Part shown: one piece after another, positions 16,615-25,450 of the stretch
Numbering within the stretch: position 1 is the first letter of the stretch
Layout: each line of letters begins with the position of its first letter
Assembly (NCBI RefSeq): GCF_009811655.1
Contig: NZ_BGJX01000011.1
Coordinates: 1 to 64,000, forward strand
Reading direction: 5' to 3'
From: Methylosinus sp. Ce-a6
Lineage (GTDB): Bacteria; Pseudomonadota; Alphaproteobacteria; Rhizobiales; Beijerinckiaceae
DNA length: 64,000 bases
Position numbers and translations under genes: made by a program
Notes under the pieces: generated by a model
What the model saw: only the letters and a program-made list of their open reading frames with translations
Database searches by the model: none
What the model was told of the DNA's origin: nothing

Positions 16615-17124
16615 TCAATTGGCGCCGAAGGGATGCTTGACGTCGTTGCGCTTGGCGACGACCTCGGCGGCCTTGGGCTCGCCCTTGATGGCGCGGGCGA
16701 GGGCTTCCTTCGTGGCCTGATAATTATAGTCCTGGATCTTCTTGTCGTCGTTCGCGTCCCAATGGATGAACACGCCGACCGAGATGAAGAGGTCGTCGGC
16801 CTCGGCGAGCGGGATCACGCCTTCGGCGACCGAATCGGCGACGGCCTTGGCGACGCCGGCCTGAGCCGGTCCGAACATCTGAACGGCCTGCTTGGCGTTC
16901 TTGATCGTCACCTTGTTGAAGAGGATCGTGTTCGGCTTGGCGAGCAGGTTCGGCGCGACGACGGCGAGCAGCGTGGTGAAGCCGTCCTTGTTGTTGACGA
17001 GCGCATTGGCGAAGGCGGTCTCGGCCGCGCTGCCGCGCGGTCCGATCAAGAGGTCGATGTGAGCGACTTCATTGCCTTCGCCGACGAGCGACTCGCCGAC
17101 CAGGAGCTTGTTGATGAGGGCCAT
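16615..17124 (-). CDS. fae: Formaldehyde-activating enzyme
   Basis: Catalyses condensation of formaldehyde with tetrahydromethanopterin to methylene-H4MPT, the entry to formaldehyde oxidation and detoxification in methylotrophs. The 169-residue protein is full length with the hallmark [19 protein letters not shown] (catalytic His in VAHIDL), [32 protein letters not shown] and the C-terminal HPFGAN. The ATG at 17124 has a purine-rich AAGGAAAAG ribosome-binding site. It lies 119 bp downstream of mtdB on the same strand, so the two consecutive enzymes are probably co-expressed, with fae as the highly translated member. Confidence 0.98.
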   Translation of the reverse strand: MALINKLLVGESLVGEGNEVAHIDLLIGPRGSAAETAFANALVNNKDGFTTLLAVVAPNLLAKPNTILFNKVTIKNAKQAVQMFGPAQAGVAKAVADSVAEGVIPLAEADDLFISVGVFIHWDANDDKKIQDYNYQATKEALARAIKGEPKAAEVVAKRNDVKHPFGAN

Positions 17125-17243
17125 TTTTCTTTTCCTTTTTCGGGAGTTCGAGCGAGAAAGACGCGCCGCCGTCATCAATCATTTTCGCATGACGGCGGCA
17201 AGTCGGGGCGAAACCGTCGGGACGAAACCGTCCTGCGCTCTAC

Positions 17244-18134
17244 TCAGACAAGACTGCGCGCCAGCGCGAAAGCGTGGCGGAAGTCGAGACGCAGCGGCTT
17301 GTCGGAGGTGGTCATCTGTTTGAAGAGGCCGGCTTCCGTCCCGTATTTGATGTCGCCGATGGCGAGCGCGCCGATGCCGAGCGCGCCGGAGGGCAGCTCG
17401 ACGCCCTTGTCGTGCAGGTTGACGCCCTCGACGCCGAGCGGCGGCACCGCATTGACGTCGGCGGCGATGAGCAGCGACTTGGCGGCGGCGAGATCTTCCT
17501 TGGAGAGCACCTGCACGCCGGCGCGGGCCGCGCAGAGCGCGATCTCATGCTCGACGAGAAGCGCGCGCACCTGCTCGGCCTTGCTGCCGTCGGCGGGCGT
17601 CACCTTCACGCCGAAGCGCTTCGCGATCTCCTCGGCCTGGACCGTCACGCGCTCGAGGCCGCTATAGCCGACGATGGTCACTTCGGCGCCCTCGAGGGCG
17701 GCGATCACCGCGGAGGAATAGCCGACGACGCCGGTCGCGCCATAAACCACGATCTTCGCGCCCTTCAGCTCGCGGCCCTTCTTCTCGCGCAGCACCTTCT
17801 CGACGAAGGCGACCATGGCGCCGGCCGTGGTGAAGGAGCCGTAGGGATCGGCGAAGAGCGAGACCTCGAAGGGCTTCAGCAGCGCCTTCTCGGCGGCGTC
17901 CAGCATGTCGAGCGCCAGCACGGCGTCGCGGCCGGCGAAGAAGATGCCGGTGCGCAGCGCGGCCGAGGGGGCGCGGGAGAACATGGCGTCCTGCACCAGC
18001 GCCGTCACCTCGTCGAGAGTCACATTCGTGTAAGGGATCGCCACGTCGAAGCCCGCGTCGAGCGCCATGTTGACGTCGAACGGGCTCATATGCTTCAGCG
18101 TGCTCAACATATGAAGGATCGATTTGGCGGCCAT
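17244..18134 (-). CDS. mtdB: NAD(P)-dependent methylene-tetrahydromethanopterin dehydrogenase
   Basis: Oxidises methylene-H4MPT to methenyl-H4MPT, the step after Fae. Protein of 296 residues. The N-terminal substrate domain (ILHMLSTLKHMSPFDVNMALDAG) precedes a Rossmann fold with IVVYGATGVVGYSSAVIAALEG. Other family features are ADVNAVPPLGVEGV and GALAIGDIKYG. The 'DVNMALDAGFD' start and length fit MtdB. AGGA lies before the ATG at 18134. mch and the fhc genes, which continue the pathway, are not in the window. Confidence 0.95.
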   Translation of the reverse strand: MAAKSILHMLSTLKHMSPFDVNMALDAGFDVAIPYTNVTLDEVTALVQDAMFSRAPSAALRTGIFFAGRDAVLALDMLDAAEKALLKPFEVSLFADPYGSFTTAGAMVAFVEKVLREKKGRELKGAKIVVYGATGVVGYSSAVIAALEGAEVTIVGYSGLERVTVQAEEIAKRFGVKVTPADGSKAEQVRALLVEHEIALCAARAGVQVLSKEDLAAAKSLLIAADVNAVPPLGVEGVNLHDKGVELPSGALGIGALAIGDIKYGTEAGLFKQMTTSDKPLRLDFRHAFALARSLV

Positions 18135-18361
18135 GAGAAATTCCTAACCTTTCTTTGCGCGCCCGCGCGCAAAGGCGCAGCGCCAGCGTGACGCCCGAGC
18201 TTGGAGAAGCTTTTGGATGAGCGATACCGGGACGGCGGGCGCGGGCGGAGCCCCGGTCTCGAATGGCGAGACGCATAGACCGCAGAATGGGGCGAATGTC
18301 CAGCCTCTTGTCCCGGCGCTGGACGGGCCGACGAAGCGCCTCGGAGCGCGCGGCGGGGGCC

Positions 18362-18598
18362 TCAATTGCCGTAGGGCGAAGGCGCGAAGGGAGCGGCCGC
18401 AGGGGGATCGAAGCGATAGCCGTTCGCGCCCCAGACCGGCGCGGCGCGCAGAGGCTCCGCCGGCGCGACATAAACGGGCCGGGGGGGCGGCGCGAAGGCC
18501 GGTCGATGGCTCGGCCGCTTCGCCTCGGCGGGCGCGACGAGAGCGCCGGCGATGATCCCGCCGGCGAGGAAGACGATCGCGAGGCCGCCGAAATTCAT
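18362..18598 (-). CDS. Small proline-rich exported protein
   Basis: 78 residues with a clear signal peptide (hydrophobic GLAIVFLAGGIIAGALVA, cleavage likely after AEA at about residue 26), then a short Pro/Ala-rich tail (FAPPPRPVYVAPAEP, PPAAAPFAPSPYG). It is likely periplasmic. No family is recognised. GAGGGA lies about 14 bases upstream of the ATG. It lies between mtdB and a toxin-antitoxin pair. Confidence 0.5.
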   Translation of the reverse strand: MNFGGLAIVFLAGGIIAGALVAPAEAKRPSHRPAFAPPPRPVYVAPAEPLRAAPVWGANGYRFDPPAAAPFAPSPYGN

Positions 18599-18705
18599 GA
18601 GACGATTTCCATTCCCTCGAGGCTGCGGCGACGCCGCGAGGAGGGAAATCGGGCGATGTGCGGCGACGTCAAGGCGCCGCGCCGAGAGCGTAAGCGTCGA
18701 GCCGC

Positions 18706-19032
18706 CTACTCGTCGAAAAGGTCGGCGTGAGAGCCGGCGCGAACGAACACGACGAGACCGGTCTCGTCGCCATCGTCCACCTTGTAGACCAGCAGAAAAT
18801 CACCGCCGATATGACATTCTCGGTGGCTCGACCAGTCGCCTTTCAGCGGATGGTCGCGCCACTCCGGTCCGAGCAGGGCGCTGTTGGCGATCAGCAGCAA
18901 CATGGCCTCCTCGAGGCGGTTCATGTCGAAGCGACCGGAGCGCGACAGTCGTTCCCAGTCCTTCAGGAACGATTTCGCGTAATCCGCTGCCCGAGGCGGT
19001 TGCGCCCTCTTACTTGCCGCGGGCTTTTTCAA
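18706..19032 (-). CDS. YafQ/RelE-family toxin
   Basis: Protein of 108 residues with the YafQ-type mRNA interferase pattern: an N-terminal KSFLKDWERLSRSGRFD stretch, the central LKGDWSSHRECHIGGDFLLVYKV and the C-terminal VVFVRAGSHADLF. The His, Asp and Phe residues of the YafQ active-site region can be seen. The only full-length start is TTG at 19032, inside the antitoxin gene (23-bp overlap), typical of translational coupling. It would cleave ribosome-bound mRNA when freed from its antitoxin. The activity is inferred from family. Confidence 0.82.
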   Translation of the reverse strand: MKKPAASKRAQPPRAADYAKSFLKDWERLSRSGRFDMNRLEEAMLLLIANSALLGPEWRDHPLKGDWSSHRECHIGGDFLLVYKVDDGDETGLVVFVRAGSHADLFDE

Positions 19033-19291
19033 GATCGGCGAATAGTTCGTCGGCGGTCGCGAAGCGGGCGCGGCGAGTCCGGGCTATTTCTTCGGCCTGC
19101 GCCATGGCTGCGCGCGTTTCGGCGTTGGGCGCCTTGAGCTCCAGCGGGAAGGCTTGGTCCGCCACTACTCTACGCAGGAAAAGGCGCACGGCCTCGGAGA
19201 CGGACAGGCCCATGGCGCCGAGCGCGGCGGTCGCCTGTTCCTTGGTTTCGTCGTCCACCCGAACATGCAGCATCGAAGTGCGCGCGGCCAT
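19010..19291 (-). CDS. RelB/DinJ-family antitoxin
   Basis: 93 residues. The N-terminal ribbon-helix-helix DNA-binding part reads SMLHVRVDDETKEQATAALGAMGLSVSEAVRLFL, of which VRVDDETKEQA and LSVSEAVRLFL are the family hallmarks. The C-terminal region should wrap the toxin. The ATG at 19291 is preceded by GGGAGAG, giving a firm start. It is first in the operon with the toxin, and the complex probably represses its own promoter. Confidence 0.85.
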   Translation of the reverse strand: MAARTSMLHVRVDDETKEQATAALGAMGLSVSEAVRLFLRRVVADQAFPLELKAPNAETRAAMAQAEEIARTRRARFATADELFADLEKARGK

Positions 19292-19439
19292 TGTCGCTCT
19301 CCCTACTCCCCGGAACGCGTATCGCATTTGAGATACACAGGCAAGTGAGCCATGGAGGGCGGCGCCGATCTCAATCGTCGTCAGCCCATCCTGCGGTTCC
19401 CGATTGACGCGCGCGGGTCTGGCGCTAAGAGCTTTGTCC

Positions 19440-19901
19440 ATGACGAACACGCACAAGGGCGCCGCGCTTCTCGGGCAAAAGGCGGCGCTGCCCCAATCGC
19501 CCGACGAGGCCGAGCTCGACCTCGTCGCCAATCCGCATCCGGGCGAGACCTATCTCGTCCGCTTCGTCGCGCCGGAGTTCACCTCGCTCTGCCCGGTGAC
19601 CGGCCAGCCGGATTTCGCCCATATCGTCATCGATTACGCGCCCGCGGAATGGCTCGTCGAGTCGAAGTCGCTGAAGCTCTATCTCGGCAGCTATCGCAAT
19701 CACGGGGCCTTCCACGAGGATTGCACCCTCCGCATCGCCAAGGAGCTCGTCGCCGCGCTGACGCCGCGCTGGCTGCGGATCGGCGGCTATTGGTATCCGC
19801 GCGGCGGCATACCGATCGACGTCTTCTGGCAGACCGGCGCGCCGCCTTCGGGCCTCTGGCTGCCCGATCAGGGCGTGCCGCCCTATCGCGGCCGGGGCTG
19901 A
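19440..19901 (+). CDS. queF: NADPH-dependent 7-cyano-7-deazaguanine reductase
   Basis: Reduces preQ0 to preQ1 in queuosine synthesis. 153 residues correspond to the short unimodular QueF. The catalytic Cys is in [12 protein letters not shown], and the QueF motif (substrate and NADPH binding) is [20 protein letters not shown]. The ATG at 19440 is chosen because it fits the family N-terminus. queC, another gene of the pathway, lies 4.7 kb downstream in this window. It is convergent with kdsA. Confidence 0.95.
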   Translation: MTNTHKGAALLGQKAALPQSPDEAELDLVANPHPGETYLVRFVAPEFTSLCPVTGQPDFAHIVIDYAPAEWLVESKSLKLYLGSYRNHGAFHEDCTLRIAKELVAALTPRWLRIGGYWYPRGGIPIDVFWQTGAPPSGLWLPDQGVPPYRGRG

Positions 19902-19910
19902 TGCGCGCGA

Positions 19911-20789
19911 TCACGCGGACCGCGCTTTCGCCAAGCGGTCGAAAGGCAGCAATTCCTCGATCAGCTCCGGCAGCTCGCGCAGCGGGATCATGTTCGGTCC
20001 GTCGGAGACGGCGTGGTCGGGATCTGGGTGGGTCTCGATGAAGAGACCGGCGACGCCGACGGCCACCGCCGCCCGCGCCAGCACGGAGACGAAGCGCCGC
20101 TCGCCGCCGGACGCGGCGCCCCGGCCGCCCGGCTGCTGCACGGAATGGGTGGCGTCGAAGACGACCGGAACGCCCGTCGTCTCGGCGAGAATGGGCAGCG
20201 CGCGCATGTCGGAGACGAGCGCGTTATAGCCGAAGCTGGTTCCGCGCTCGGTCGCCAGCGCCCCGGCGGCGCCTTCGGCGCGCAGCTTGTCGATCGCATG
20301 GCGCATGTCCCAGGGGGCGAGAAACTGGCCCTTCTTCACATTGACGACGCGCCCCGTCCTCGCCGCCGCGGCCAGCAGATCGGTCTGCCGGCAGAGAAAG
20401 GCGGGGATTTGCAGAATGTCGGCGACCTCCGCGACGGGCGCGCATTGCGCGGTCTCATGCACGTCGGTGAGGATGGGCAGGCCGTAGCGCTGCTTGATCT
20501 CGGCGAAGACGGGGAGGGAGGCGGAAAGGCCGAGCCCCCGCCCGGAGGCGCCGGAGGTGCGGTTGGCCTTGTCGAAGGAGGCTTTGAAGACGACGCCGAG
20601 CTGTAGCCGCGCCGCGAGCTCGACCAGCGCCGCGGCGATCTCGAGCCCCTGCGCGCGGCTCTCCAGCGCGCAAGGGCCGGCGATGAGGGCGAGGGGCAGG
20701 CGATCGCCGAACGCGACGCCGCGCGCGTCCCCGACTTTCACGGTAGAGAAATCGATCGCGCCCATTCGGCTTCCGTTGTTCGTGCTCAT
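19911..20789 (-). CDS. kdsA: 3-deoxy-8-phosphooctulonate (KDO-8-P) synthase
   Basis: Condenses phosphoenolpyruvate with arabinose-5-phosphate to give KDO-8-P for lipopolysaccharide. 292 residues. Visible motifs: LALIAGPCALESRAQ, FKASFDKANRTSGASGRGLG, LPILTDVHE, NVKKGQFLAPWDM, FDATHSVQQPGG and FIETHPDPDHAVSDGPNM. The metal-ligand set of the family appears intact. Upstream on the same strand, 31 bp away, is an accessory membrane-protein gene. Confidence 0.96.
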   Translation of the reverse strand: MSTNNGSRMGAIDFSTVKVGDARGVAFGDRLPLALIAGPCALESRAQGLEIAAALVELAARLQLGVVFKASFDKANRTSGASGRGLGLSASLPVFAEIKQRYGLPILTDVHETAQCAPVAEVADILQIPAFLCRQTDLLAAAARTGRVVNVKKGQFLAPWDMRHAIDKLRAEGAAGALATERGTSFGYNALVSDMRALPILAETTGVPVVFDATHSVQQPGGRGAASGGERRFVSVLARAAVAVGVAGLFIETHPDPDHAVSDGPNMIPLRELPELIEELLPFDRLAKARSA

Positions 20790-20820
20790 GGGATCAGCGA
20801 AGCGTCGCTGCTTCGGCGCG

Positions 20821-21321
20821 TCAGTCGATCACCACGATTCCGGCCGCATTCAACGCGAGCACCGCACGCTCGAACGCTTGAACCCTGTCTCGCGCGAGCT
20901 TCTTGTGATCTGCGGTCGCTTGTCCATCGGCTTCGATGTCGGCCAATTGCGTCTTGGCTTCGGCGAGTCCTTGCTTGGCTTTTTTCAGGAGCTCCAACCG
21001 CTTTCGTTCTTCTTTGCTGGACTTCCACCACATTGTGACCTCGGCGACGAGGAAGGTCCAAATTTTCGTGAGGACGATCCCGATCGACGGAGCGGCGACG
21101 ATGAGCAGGCTCTTCCACTGCTGGCTCTCGACGAATGTGTTCGCCAAATAGGCGATCAGGCCTCCGCCGCCGCCCGTCACCACGGCGAGATGCGCCATGG
21201 TGACGGATGCGCCCGCCCGCAAGGGCTCCGAGGGGACGACGATCTGTTGCTGCGCGACCTCGATCTCGTCCGAAGATCCCGCTTTCAGGCCCTGCAGCCG
21301 GATCGTTTCGCGTTCGGTCAT
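20821..21321 (-). CDS. Hypothetical membrane protein with C-terminal coiled coil
   Basis: 166 residues from an ATG at 21321 (CGAGG seven bases upstream). Two hydrophobic helices (about residues 40-58 and 73-95) are followed by a charged helical tail (SSKEERKRLELLKKAKQ and ADIEADGQATADHKKLARD) that looks like a coiled coil. The composition is AT-richer than kdsA. A Rho-independent terminator of the preceding gene lies 26 bp upstream, so it probably has its own promoter or depends on read-through. Family not recognised. Confidence 0.55.
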   Translation of the reverse strand: MTERETIRLQGLKAGSSDEIEVAQQQIVVPSEPLRAGASVTMAHLAVVTGGGGGLIAYLANTFVESQQWKSLLIVAAPSIGIVLTKIWTFLVAEVTMWWKSSKEERKRLELLKKAKQGLAEAKTQLADIEADGQATADHKKLARDRVQAFERAVLALNAAGIVVID

Positions 21322-21346
21322 AATAGCCTCGGACAAACTAAAAATC

Positions 21347-21367
21347 AGGCCACCTCTTCGGTGGCCT
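21347..21367 (-). terminator. Rho-independent terminator after the RHH-like gene
   Basis: On the minus strand, AGGCCACC and GGTGGCCT form an 8-bp perfect stem with a 5-base loop, followed directly by GATTTTTAG. It lies 35 bp after the stop of the RHH-like gene and 26 bp before the ATG of the next gene. Confidence 0.8.
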
Positions 21368-21401
21368 GGAATAATTCGAATTCAATGGCTTTGCCTCGGA
21401 T

Positions 21402-21656
21402 CTAAATGCCGACGAACTCGCGCTCCCGGCGGTTTCCGTCGTCATCCTTCCAGGCTCCCACATGCATTCCCGCTTTCTTTGCGTCGGTCGCCGCCCCCAG
21501 GAACTCGATTGCGAATCGGAGCACATCGGCCTTCGACGATTCGTTTTCGGCCGCGATGCGATCCACGATCGCATTCAGCCGTTGTGAGAGATCGAGCGTC
21601 AGTCTGACCCTTGCAGCTTCAGACGAGGCGTTCGGCTTTCCGCTTTCTTTCGACAT
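21402..21656 (-). CDS. Ribbon-helix-helix-like small protein
   Basis: 84 residues from the ATG at 21656, which follows a strong purine-rich site (GAGGAGGAGAAAGGA). The central part ARVRLTLDLSQRLNAIVDRI plus SSKADVLRFAIEFLGAA has the strand-helix-helix pattern of CopG/RHH DNA-binding proteins. The tail is charged. There is no toxin gene next to it, so it may be an orphan regulator or an antitoxin remnant. An inverted repeat lies upstream at 21729-21756. Confidence 0.55.
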   Translation of the reverse strand: MSKESGKPNASSEAARVRLTLDLSQRLNAIVDRIAAENESSKADVLRFAIEFLGAATDAKKAGMHVGAWKDDDGNRREREFVGI

Positions 21657-21728
21657 CGGGCCTGATCCTTTCTCCTCCTCACAGCCATCTTGTTTCTTCA
21701 TTTTCGGCCGTGGATGCGCCTGAAAATT

Positions 21729-21756
21729 TATGCCTGCTATACATTAAATAGGCATA
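21729..21756. promoter_or_regulatory. AT-rich inverted repeat, possible operator of the RHH-like gene
   Basis: Perfect 7-bp arms TATGCCT / AGGCATA flank a 14-base AT-rich spacer, 73 bp before the start of the RHH-like gene. The placement fits an autoregulatory site. Apart from this, the 326-bp gap 21702-22027 is AT-rich and I see no supported gene in it. Confidence 0.4.
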
Positions 21757-22027
21757 AAGAGACATGCGCAAGGTGGGCTGTCCAACTTTTCTCGTCCACG
21801 CTTTTGATGAGCATTGCCATTCTCCCGAGCTTGAAATTCGAACTGCCGCTCCAGCCTTCGACCATTTTTTCATATGGTCTAGAATGGCGGAAAATATCAA
21901 CCAATTTACAGTAAAATAGGTTGAGTATGGGCGCTCAGCAACTATCTTACCAATTGCGCGGCGGCATGCGTTATGGTCGTGAGATTATCGGTCTCGACGA
22001 TCTTCAACATTTTTTGCATGGGAATTC

Positions 22028-22687
22028 TCAGGTCTTTCCATCCCACCCGGCCAGCCTCCCTACCTCCGCTCGCACCACCGGCAAGAGCTCCTCCGCGAAC
22101 CAAGAATTGCGCTTCAGCCAGGCGCTGTTGCGCCAGGAGGGATGCGGCAGCGGGACGATCTTGGGCGTAAGCGCGGAAAACTCCCGCCAACGGCCGACCG
22201 TCTCGGCGACGCTCGCGCTCCGCGGCAGCGCGACGCCGAGCCGGCGAAGGTGATAGGCTTGAGCATATTTGCCGACGGCGAGGATCGTCTCCACCTGCGG
22301 CAGGGCTGCAAAGAGCGGGTCATGCCAATGCCTCGCGCATTCGCGGCGCGGCGGCAGGTCGCCGCCATGCGCGTCATAGCCCGGAAAGCAGAAGCTCATG
22401 GCGGCGACGCCGATGCGGGAGACGTCGTAGAAGGTCTCGCGATCCACTCCCATCCAGCCGCGCAGCCGGTCGCCGGAGGGGTCGTCGAAGGGAAGGCCGG
22501 AGCGATGCACGCGCATTCCGGGCGCCTGGCCGGCGATCAGCAGCCGCGCTTTCGCCGAGACGCGCGCCACCGGCCGCGGCTCGTGGGGCAAGGGCGCGCC
22601 CTCCGGCCGCTCGACGCAGATGCGGCAAGCGCCGATGCCGGCGACGAGCGCGGCCAGCGCAGCTTCGCTTCCGGCGGAACGGCTCAC
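22028..22687 (-). CDS. Uracil-DNA glycosylase family protein
   Basis: Base-excision repair glycosylase fold of 219 residues from a GTG at 22687, chosen because AAGGGAGG lies eight bases upstream; an ATG at 22717 would add ten residues. Motifs: LLIAGQAPGMRVHRSGLPF (uracil-binding loop, GQAPG as in family 4/5-type UDGs), AAMSFCFPG, and the leucine-loop motif PLPHPSWRN near residue 190. The cysteines near the N-terminus (ACRIC) may be remains of an Fe-S site, but a full set of four is not evident. The exact UDG subfamily is uncertain. Confidence 0.82.
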   Translation of the reverse strand: MSRSAGSEAALAALVAGIGACRICVERPEGAPLPHEPRPVARVSAKARLLIAGQAPGMRVHRSGLPFDDPSGDRLRGWMGVDRETFYDVSRIGVAAMSFCFPGYDAHGGDLPPRRECARHWHDPLFAALPQVETILAVGKYAQAYHLRRLGVALPRSASVAETVGRWREFSALTPKIVPLPHPSWRNSAWLKRNSWFAEELLPVVRAEVGRLAGWDGKT

Positions 22688-22897
22688 TTTCGCGCCTCCC
22701 TTACGGGTACGATCCATACAATGCGACAAATGTCGTCAGTCCCCCGTTAACGTTTCCGCCCCATTATCGGCGCCGCTCGACCTGACGCCTAGATTGCGGA
22801 AAATGTATTCGGCTTCTGGAAAGGGTCGTGGCGGCGTTTCGCCCATGCGGGCCGTCGATCGAATGCGAGACATCGTCATTTCCGGGTCCTGCGTAAC

Positions 22898-24454
22898 ATG
22901 GATGACATAACCGCCGAGATGATCGTGCGCGGCCGGGGCAAGGATCCGCGCGCCGTCGCCGAGCGTCGCCGCCGCAGCGCCAAAGTGCGCAAGGCGCGCG
23001 AGAAGCTCACCACCTCGGACACCGGCCATCGCGGCTGCGACGTCGGCCTCTTGCGCGCCTACGCCTCCGCACGAATCCATTCCGCCGTCCCGGCGACCGC
23101 GCTCATCGCCATGGTGGCGACGCTCACCCGCTATTGGATGGACGGCGAGATCGACATCATCTGGACCGTGCTCGCCTTCTCGAGTCTGCTGCTCTGCTAC
23201 GGCCTCGCCAGGAAGCTCGAACGTCTCGCCGACGACGAGATCAATGTCGTCGGCTGGCGGAGCAAATTCGTCGCCGCGGAATTCGTGCACGGCCTCGTCT
23301 GGGCCGCCATGGCGCTGCTGCTGCTGCAGGCGACCGATCCCAACGCCAAGGCTTTCGTCACCGCCATGCTGATGCTGGCGGCGGCCTTCAACACGATGGT
23401 CACGGCGACCATCCCCTTCGCCGTCTATGCGACGATCACGCCCATCTCGCTCGCCATCGTCGCCTGCCTGCGCATCGACGGGATAGAGGATACGAGCCTC
23501 TCGCTGCTGGCGCTGGTCGGCGCGGCGCAGGTCTTCTTCGTCGTGCTCGCCAAGCGCTTCCATCATGTGACGCGCGAGAGCCTCTTCTTCCGCATCGAGA
23601 AGGACGATCTCATCGGCGAGCTCGAGCAGGCCAAGGCCAATTCCGACGAGGCGCGACGGCGCTCGGAGGAGGCCAATCTCGCCAAATCGCGCTTCCTCGC
23701 CACGATGAGCCATGAGCTGCGCACGCCGCTCAACGCCATTCTCGGCTTTTCGGAAGTATTGAAGAACGAATTGTTCGGCGTCCATGCGGTGAAAGCCTAT
23801 AAGGATTATTCCAACGACATTCACTCGAGCGGCCAGCATCTCTTGATGCTCATCAATGAGATCCTCGATCTCTCGCGCGTCGAGGCGGGCCGCTACGAGC
23901 TGAAGGAGGAGAGCGTCTCGCTCGCCGGCGTCGTCGAGGACTGCCGCCATCTCCTTACCATTCGCGCGCAAAAGCGCGGCATAGAGATGATCGAGGTCAA
24001 GGAGCCCGATCTGCCGCGCATCTGGGCGGATGAGCGCGCCGTGCGGCAGATCGTGCTCAATCTCTTGACCAACGCCATCAAATTCACGCCGCAGGGCGGG
24101 CAGGTGACGCTGAAGATCGGCTGGACCAGCGCCGGCGGCCAATATGTGGCGATCAAGGACACCGGGCCGGGCATTCCGGAGGAGGAGATCGCCGTCGTCA
24201 TGTCCTCCTTCGGCCGCGGCACGCTGGCGCAGAAGAATGCGGAAGAGGGCACCGGCCTCGGCCTGCCGATCGTGAAAGGCCTCGTCGATCTGCACGGCGG
24301 CATGTTCAAGCTGAAGTCCAAGGTGCGCGAGGGCACGGAGGCGATCGTCGTCTTCCCGCCGGAGCGCGTGATGAACGCGCTGCCGAAATTCGAGGAAGAG
24401 GAGGAGACGCCGCATTACATCGCCGCCGATCGTCGGCGGAACGCGGCGGCGTGA
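22898..24454 (+). CDS. Membrane sensor histidine kinase (PleC/PdhS-like)
   Basis: 518 residues. The N-terminal part has about six hydrophobic segments (residues 60-225), then a short coiled-coil linker, a HisKA domain with phospho-His in TMSHELRTPLNAILGFSEVL (about residue 275), and a HATPase with NLLTNAIKFTP, DTGPGIP and GTGLGLPIVKGLVDLHGG. The DHp sequence is of the DivJ/PleC/PdhS type common in alphaproteobacteria. No response regulator is adjacent, so its partner (a DivK-type protein is possible) is not visible. The signal is unknown. Confidence 0.88.
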   Translation: MDDITAEMIVRGRGKDPRAVAERRRRSAKVRKAREKLTTSDTGHRGCDVGLLRAYASARIHSAVPATALIAMVATLTRYWMDGEIDIIWTVLAFSSLLLCYGLARKLERLADDEINVVGWRSKFVAAEFVHGLVWAAMALLLLQATDPNAKAFVTAMLMLAAAFNTMVTATIPFAVYATITPISLAIVACLRIDGIEDTSLSLLALVGAAQVFFVVLAKRFHHVTRESLFFRIEKDDLIGELEQAKANSDEARRRSEEANLAKSRFLATMSHELRTPLNAILGFSEVLKNELFGVHAVKAYKDYSNDIHSSGQHLLMLINEILDLSRVEAGRYELKEESVSLAGVVEDCRHLLTIRAQKRGIEMIEVKEPDLPRIWADERAVRQIVLNLLTNAIKFTPQGGQVTLKIGWTSAGGQYVAIKDTGPGIPEEEIAVVMSSFGRGTLAQKNAEEGTGLGLPIVKGLVDLHGGMFKLKSKVREGTEAIVVFPPERVMNALPKFEEEEETPHYIAADRRRNAAA

Positions 24455-24460
24455 GCCCAG

Positions 24461-24496
24461 GAGAGCGGCTCGACCGAGAGAGCGGCTCGACCGAGC
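24461..24496 (+). repeat. Short direct repeat after the histidine kinase gene
   Basis: GAGAGCGGCTCGACCGA is present twice in direct succession. It lies between the kinase stop and queC. No function is evident. Confidence 0.5.
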
Positions 24497-24499
24497 CCG

Positions 24500-24625
24500 T
24501 TACGTCTCGGGAGAACACAGCCCGATGCTGGAAGAGGCGCTCTCGCCGCAATATAAATTGTCTTTGACGGAGGGCGAGGCGCAGACCGGGCCACGCTCGC
24601 GAATCTTCAGACGGTAGTCCAGCAT
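24500..24625 (-). CDS. Possible 41-residue peptide opposite queC
   Basis: The open frame [14 protein letters not shown]...GLCSPET has three cysteines and a strong purine-rich site (GGAGGGGG) before its ATG. Its ATG shares the CATG tetranucleotide with the queC ATG on the other strand. No family is recognised. It may be a real small gene or chance; the shadow of queC explains only its upstream part. Confidence 0.25.
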   Translation of the reverse strand: MLDYRLKIRERGPVCASPSVKDNLYCGESASSSIGLCSPET

Positions 24626-25349
24626 GTCGTCCCCCTCCCACGGCGCCGCCACCGACGCCGCCCTCGTCCTCTTCTCCGGCGGGCAGGATTCCGCCACCTG
24701 CCTCGCCTTCGCGCTCTCGCGCTTCGCGCGCGTCGAGACGGTGGGCTTCGATTACGGCCAGCGCCATCGGGTCGAGCTCGAGCAGCGCGGCAAAATCCGC
24801 GAGGGGCTCGCGCGCCTCTCGCCGCTCTGGGCGGAGCGGCTCGGCGAAGATCACACCATCTCGATCGAGGCGCTCGGCGCCATTTCCGACACGGCGCTGA
24901 CGCGCGAGGCGGCGATCGCTTTCGACGCCTCGGGCCTTCCCAATACTTTCGTGCCGGGGCGCAACATCCTCTTTCTCACCTTCGCCGCGGCGCTCGCCTA
25001 TCGGCGCGGGATCGGCCATCTCGTCGGCGGCATGTGCGAGACGGATTATTCCGGCTATCCGGATTGCCGGGAGGCGACCATCCGCGCGGTCGAAAAGGCG
25101 CTGACCCTCGGCATGGACCGGCCGCTCGAGATCGATACGCCGCTCATGTGGATCGACAAGGCCGCGACCTGGAAGCTCGCCGAGGAATTGGGCGGCGAGC
25201 CCTTGGTGCGGCTGATCGTCGAGGAGAGCCATAGCTGCTATCTCGGCGAGCGCGGAACGCGATTCGACTGGGGCTATGGCTGCGGCGAATGTCCCGCCTG
25301 CCGCCTGCGCGCCGCCGGCTGGGAGAAATATCGCGCCGCTCAGGCTTAG
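24624..25349 (+). CDS. queC: 7-cyano-7-deazaguanine (preQ0) synthase
   Basis: ATP-dependent conversion of 7-carboxy-7-deazaguanine to preQ0, the substrate of QueF. 241 residues. PP-loop ATPase motif [11 protein letters not shown] (about 16-26), [31 protein letters not shown] and a four-Cys zinc site near the C-terminus (SCYLG... then CGECPAC). The TAG stop at 25347-25349 is the first part of repeat B2. No ribosome-binding site is obvious before the ATG. Confidence 0.95.
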   Translation: MSSPSHGAATDAALVLFSGGQDSATCLAFALSRFARVETVGFDYGQRHRVELEQRGKIREGLARLSPLWAERLGEDHTISIEALGAISDTALTREAAIAFDASGLPNTFVPGRNILFLTFAAALAYRRGIGHLVGGMCETDYSGYPDCREATIRAVEKALTLGMDRPLEIDTPLMWIDKAATWKLAEELGGEPLVRLIVEESHSCYLGERGTRFDWGYGCGECPACRLRAAGWEKYRAAQA

Positions 25350-25450
25350 AGCATGTTCCCGAAAAGTGCGAAGCGGTTTTCGGAAAAGAACATGCGAATC
25401 CAAATAACTTTAGAGCGCCTTCGGACATGATTTGTCCGAAGGCGCTCTAG
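25346..25450 (+). repeat. Repeat family B, copy B2
   Basis: Bounded by TTAG (25346-25349) and CTAG (25447-25450), with palindromes GCATGTTC / GAACATGC and an inner hairpin GAGCGCCTTCGGACA / TGTCCGAAGGCGCTC. Its two borders supply the TAG stops of two genes: queC on the + strand and the GNAT gene on the - strand. The whole convergent intergenic space is therefore the repeat itself. Confidence 0.9.

Noticed and set aside
21679..21900. 73-codon minus frame in the AT-rich gap
   Set aside because: No ribosome-binding site, no recognisable fold, and it overlaps the likely promoter and operator of the RHH-like gene.
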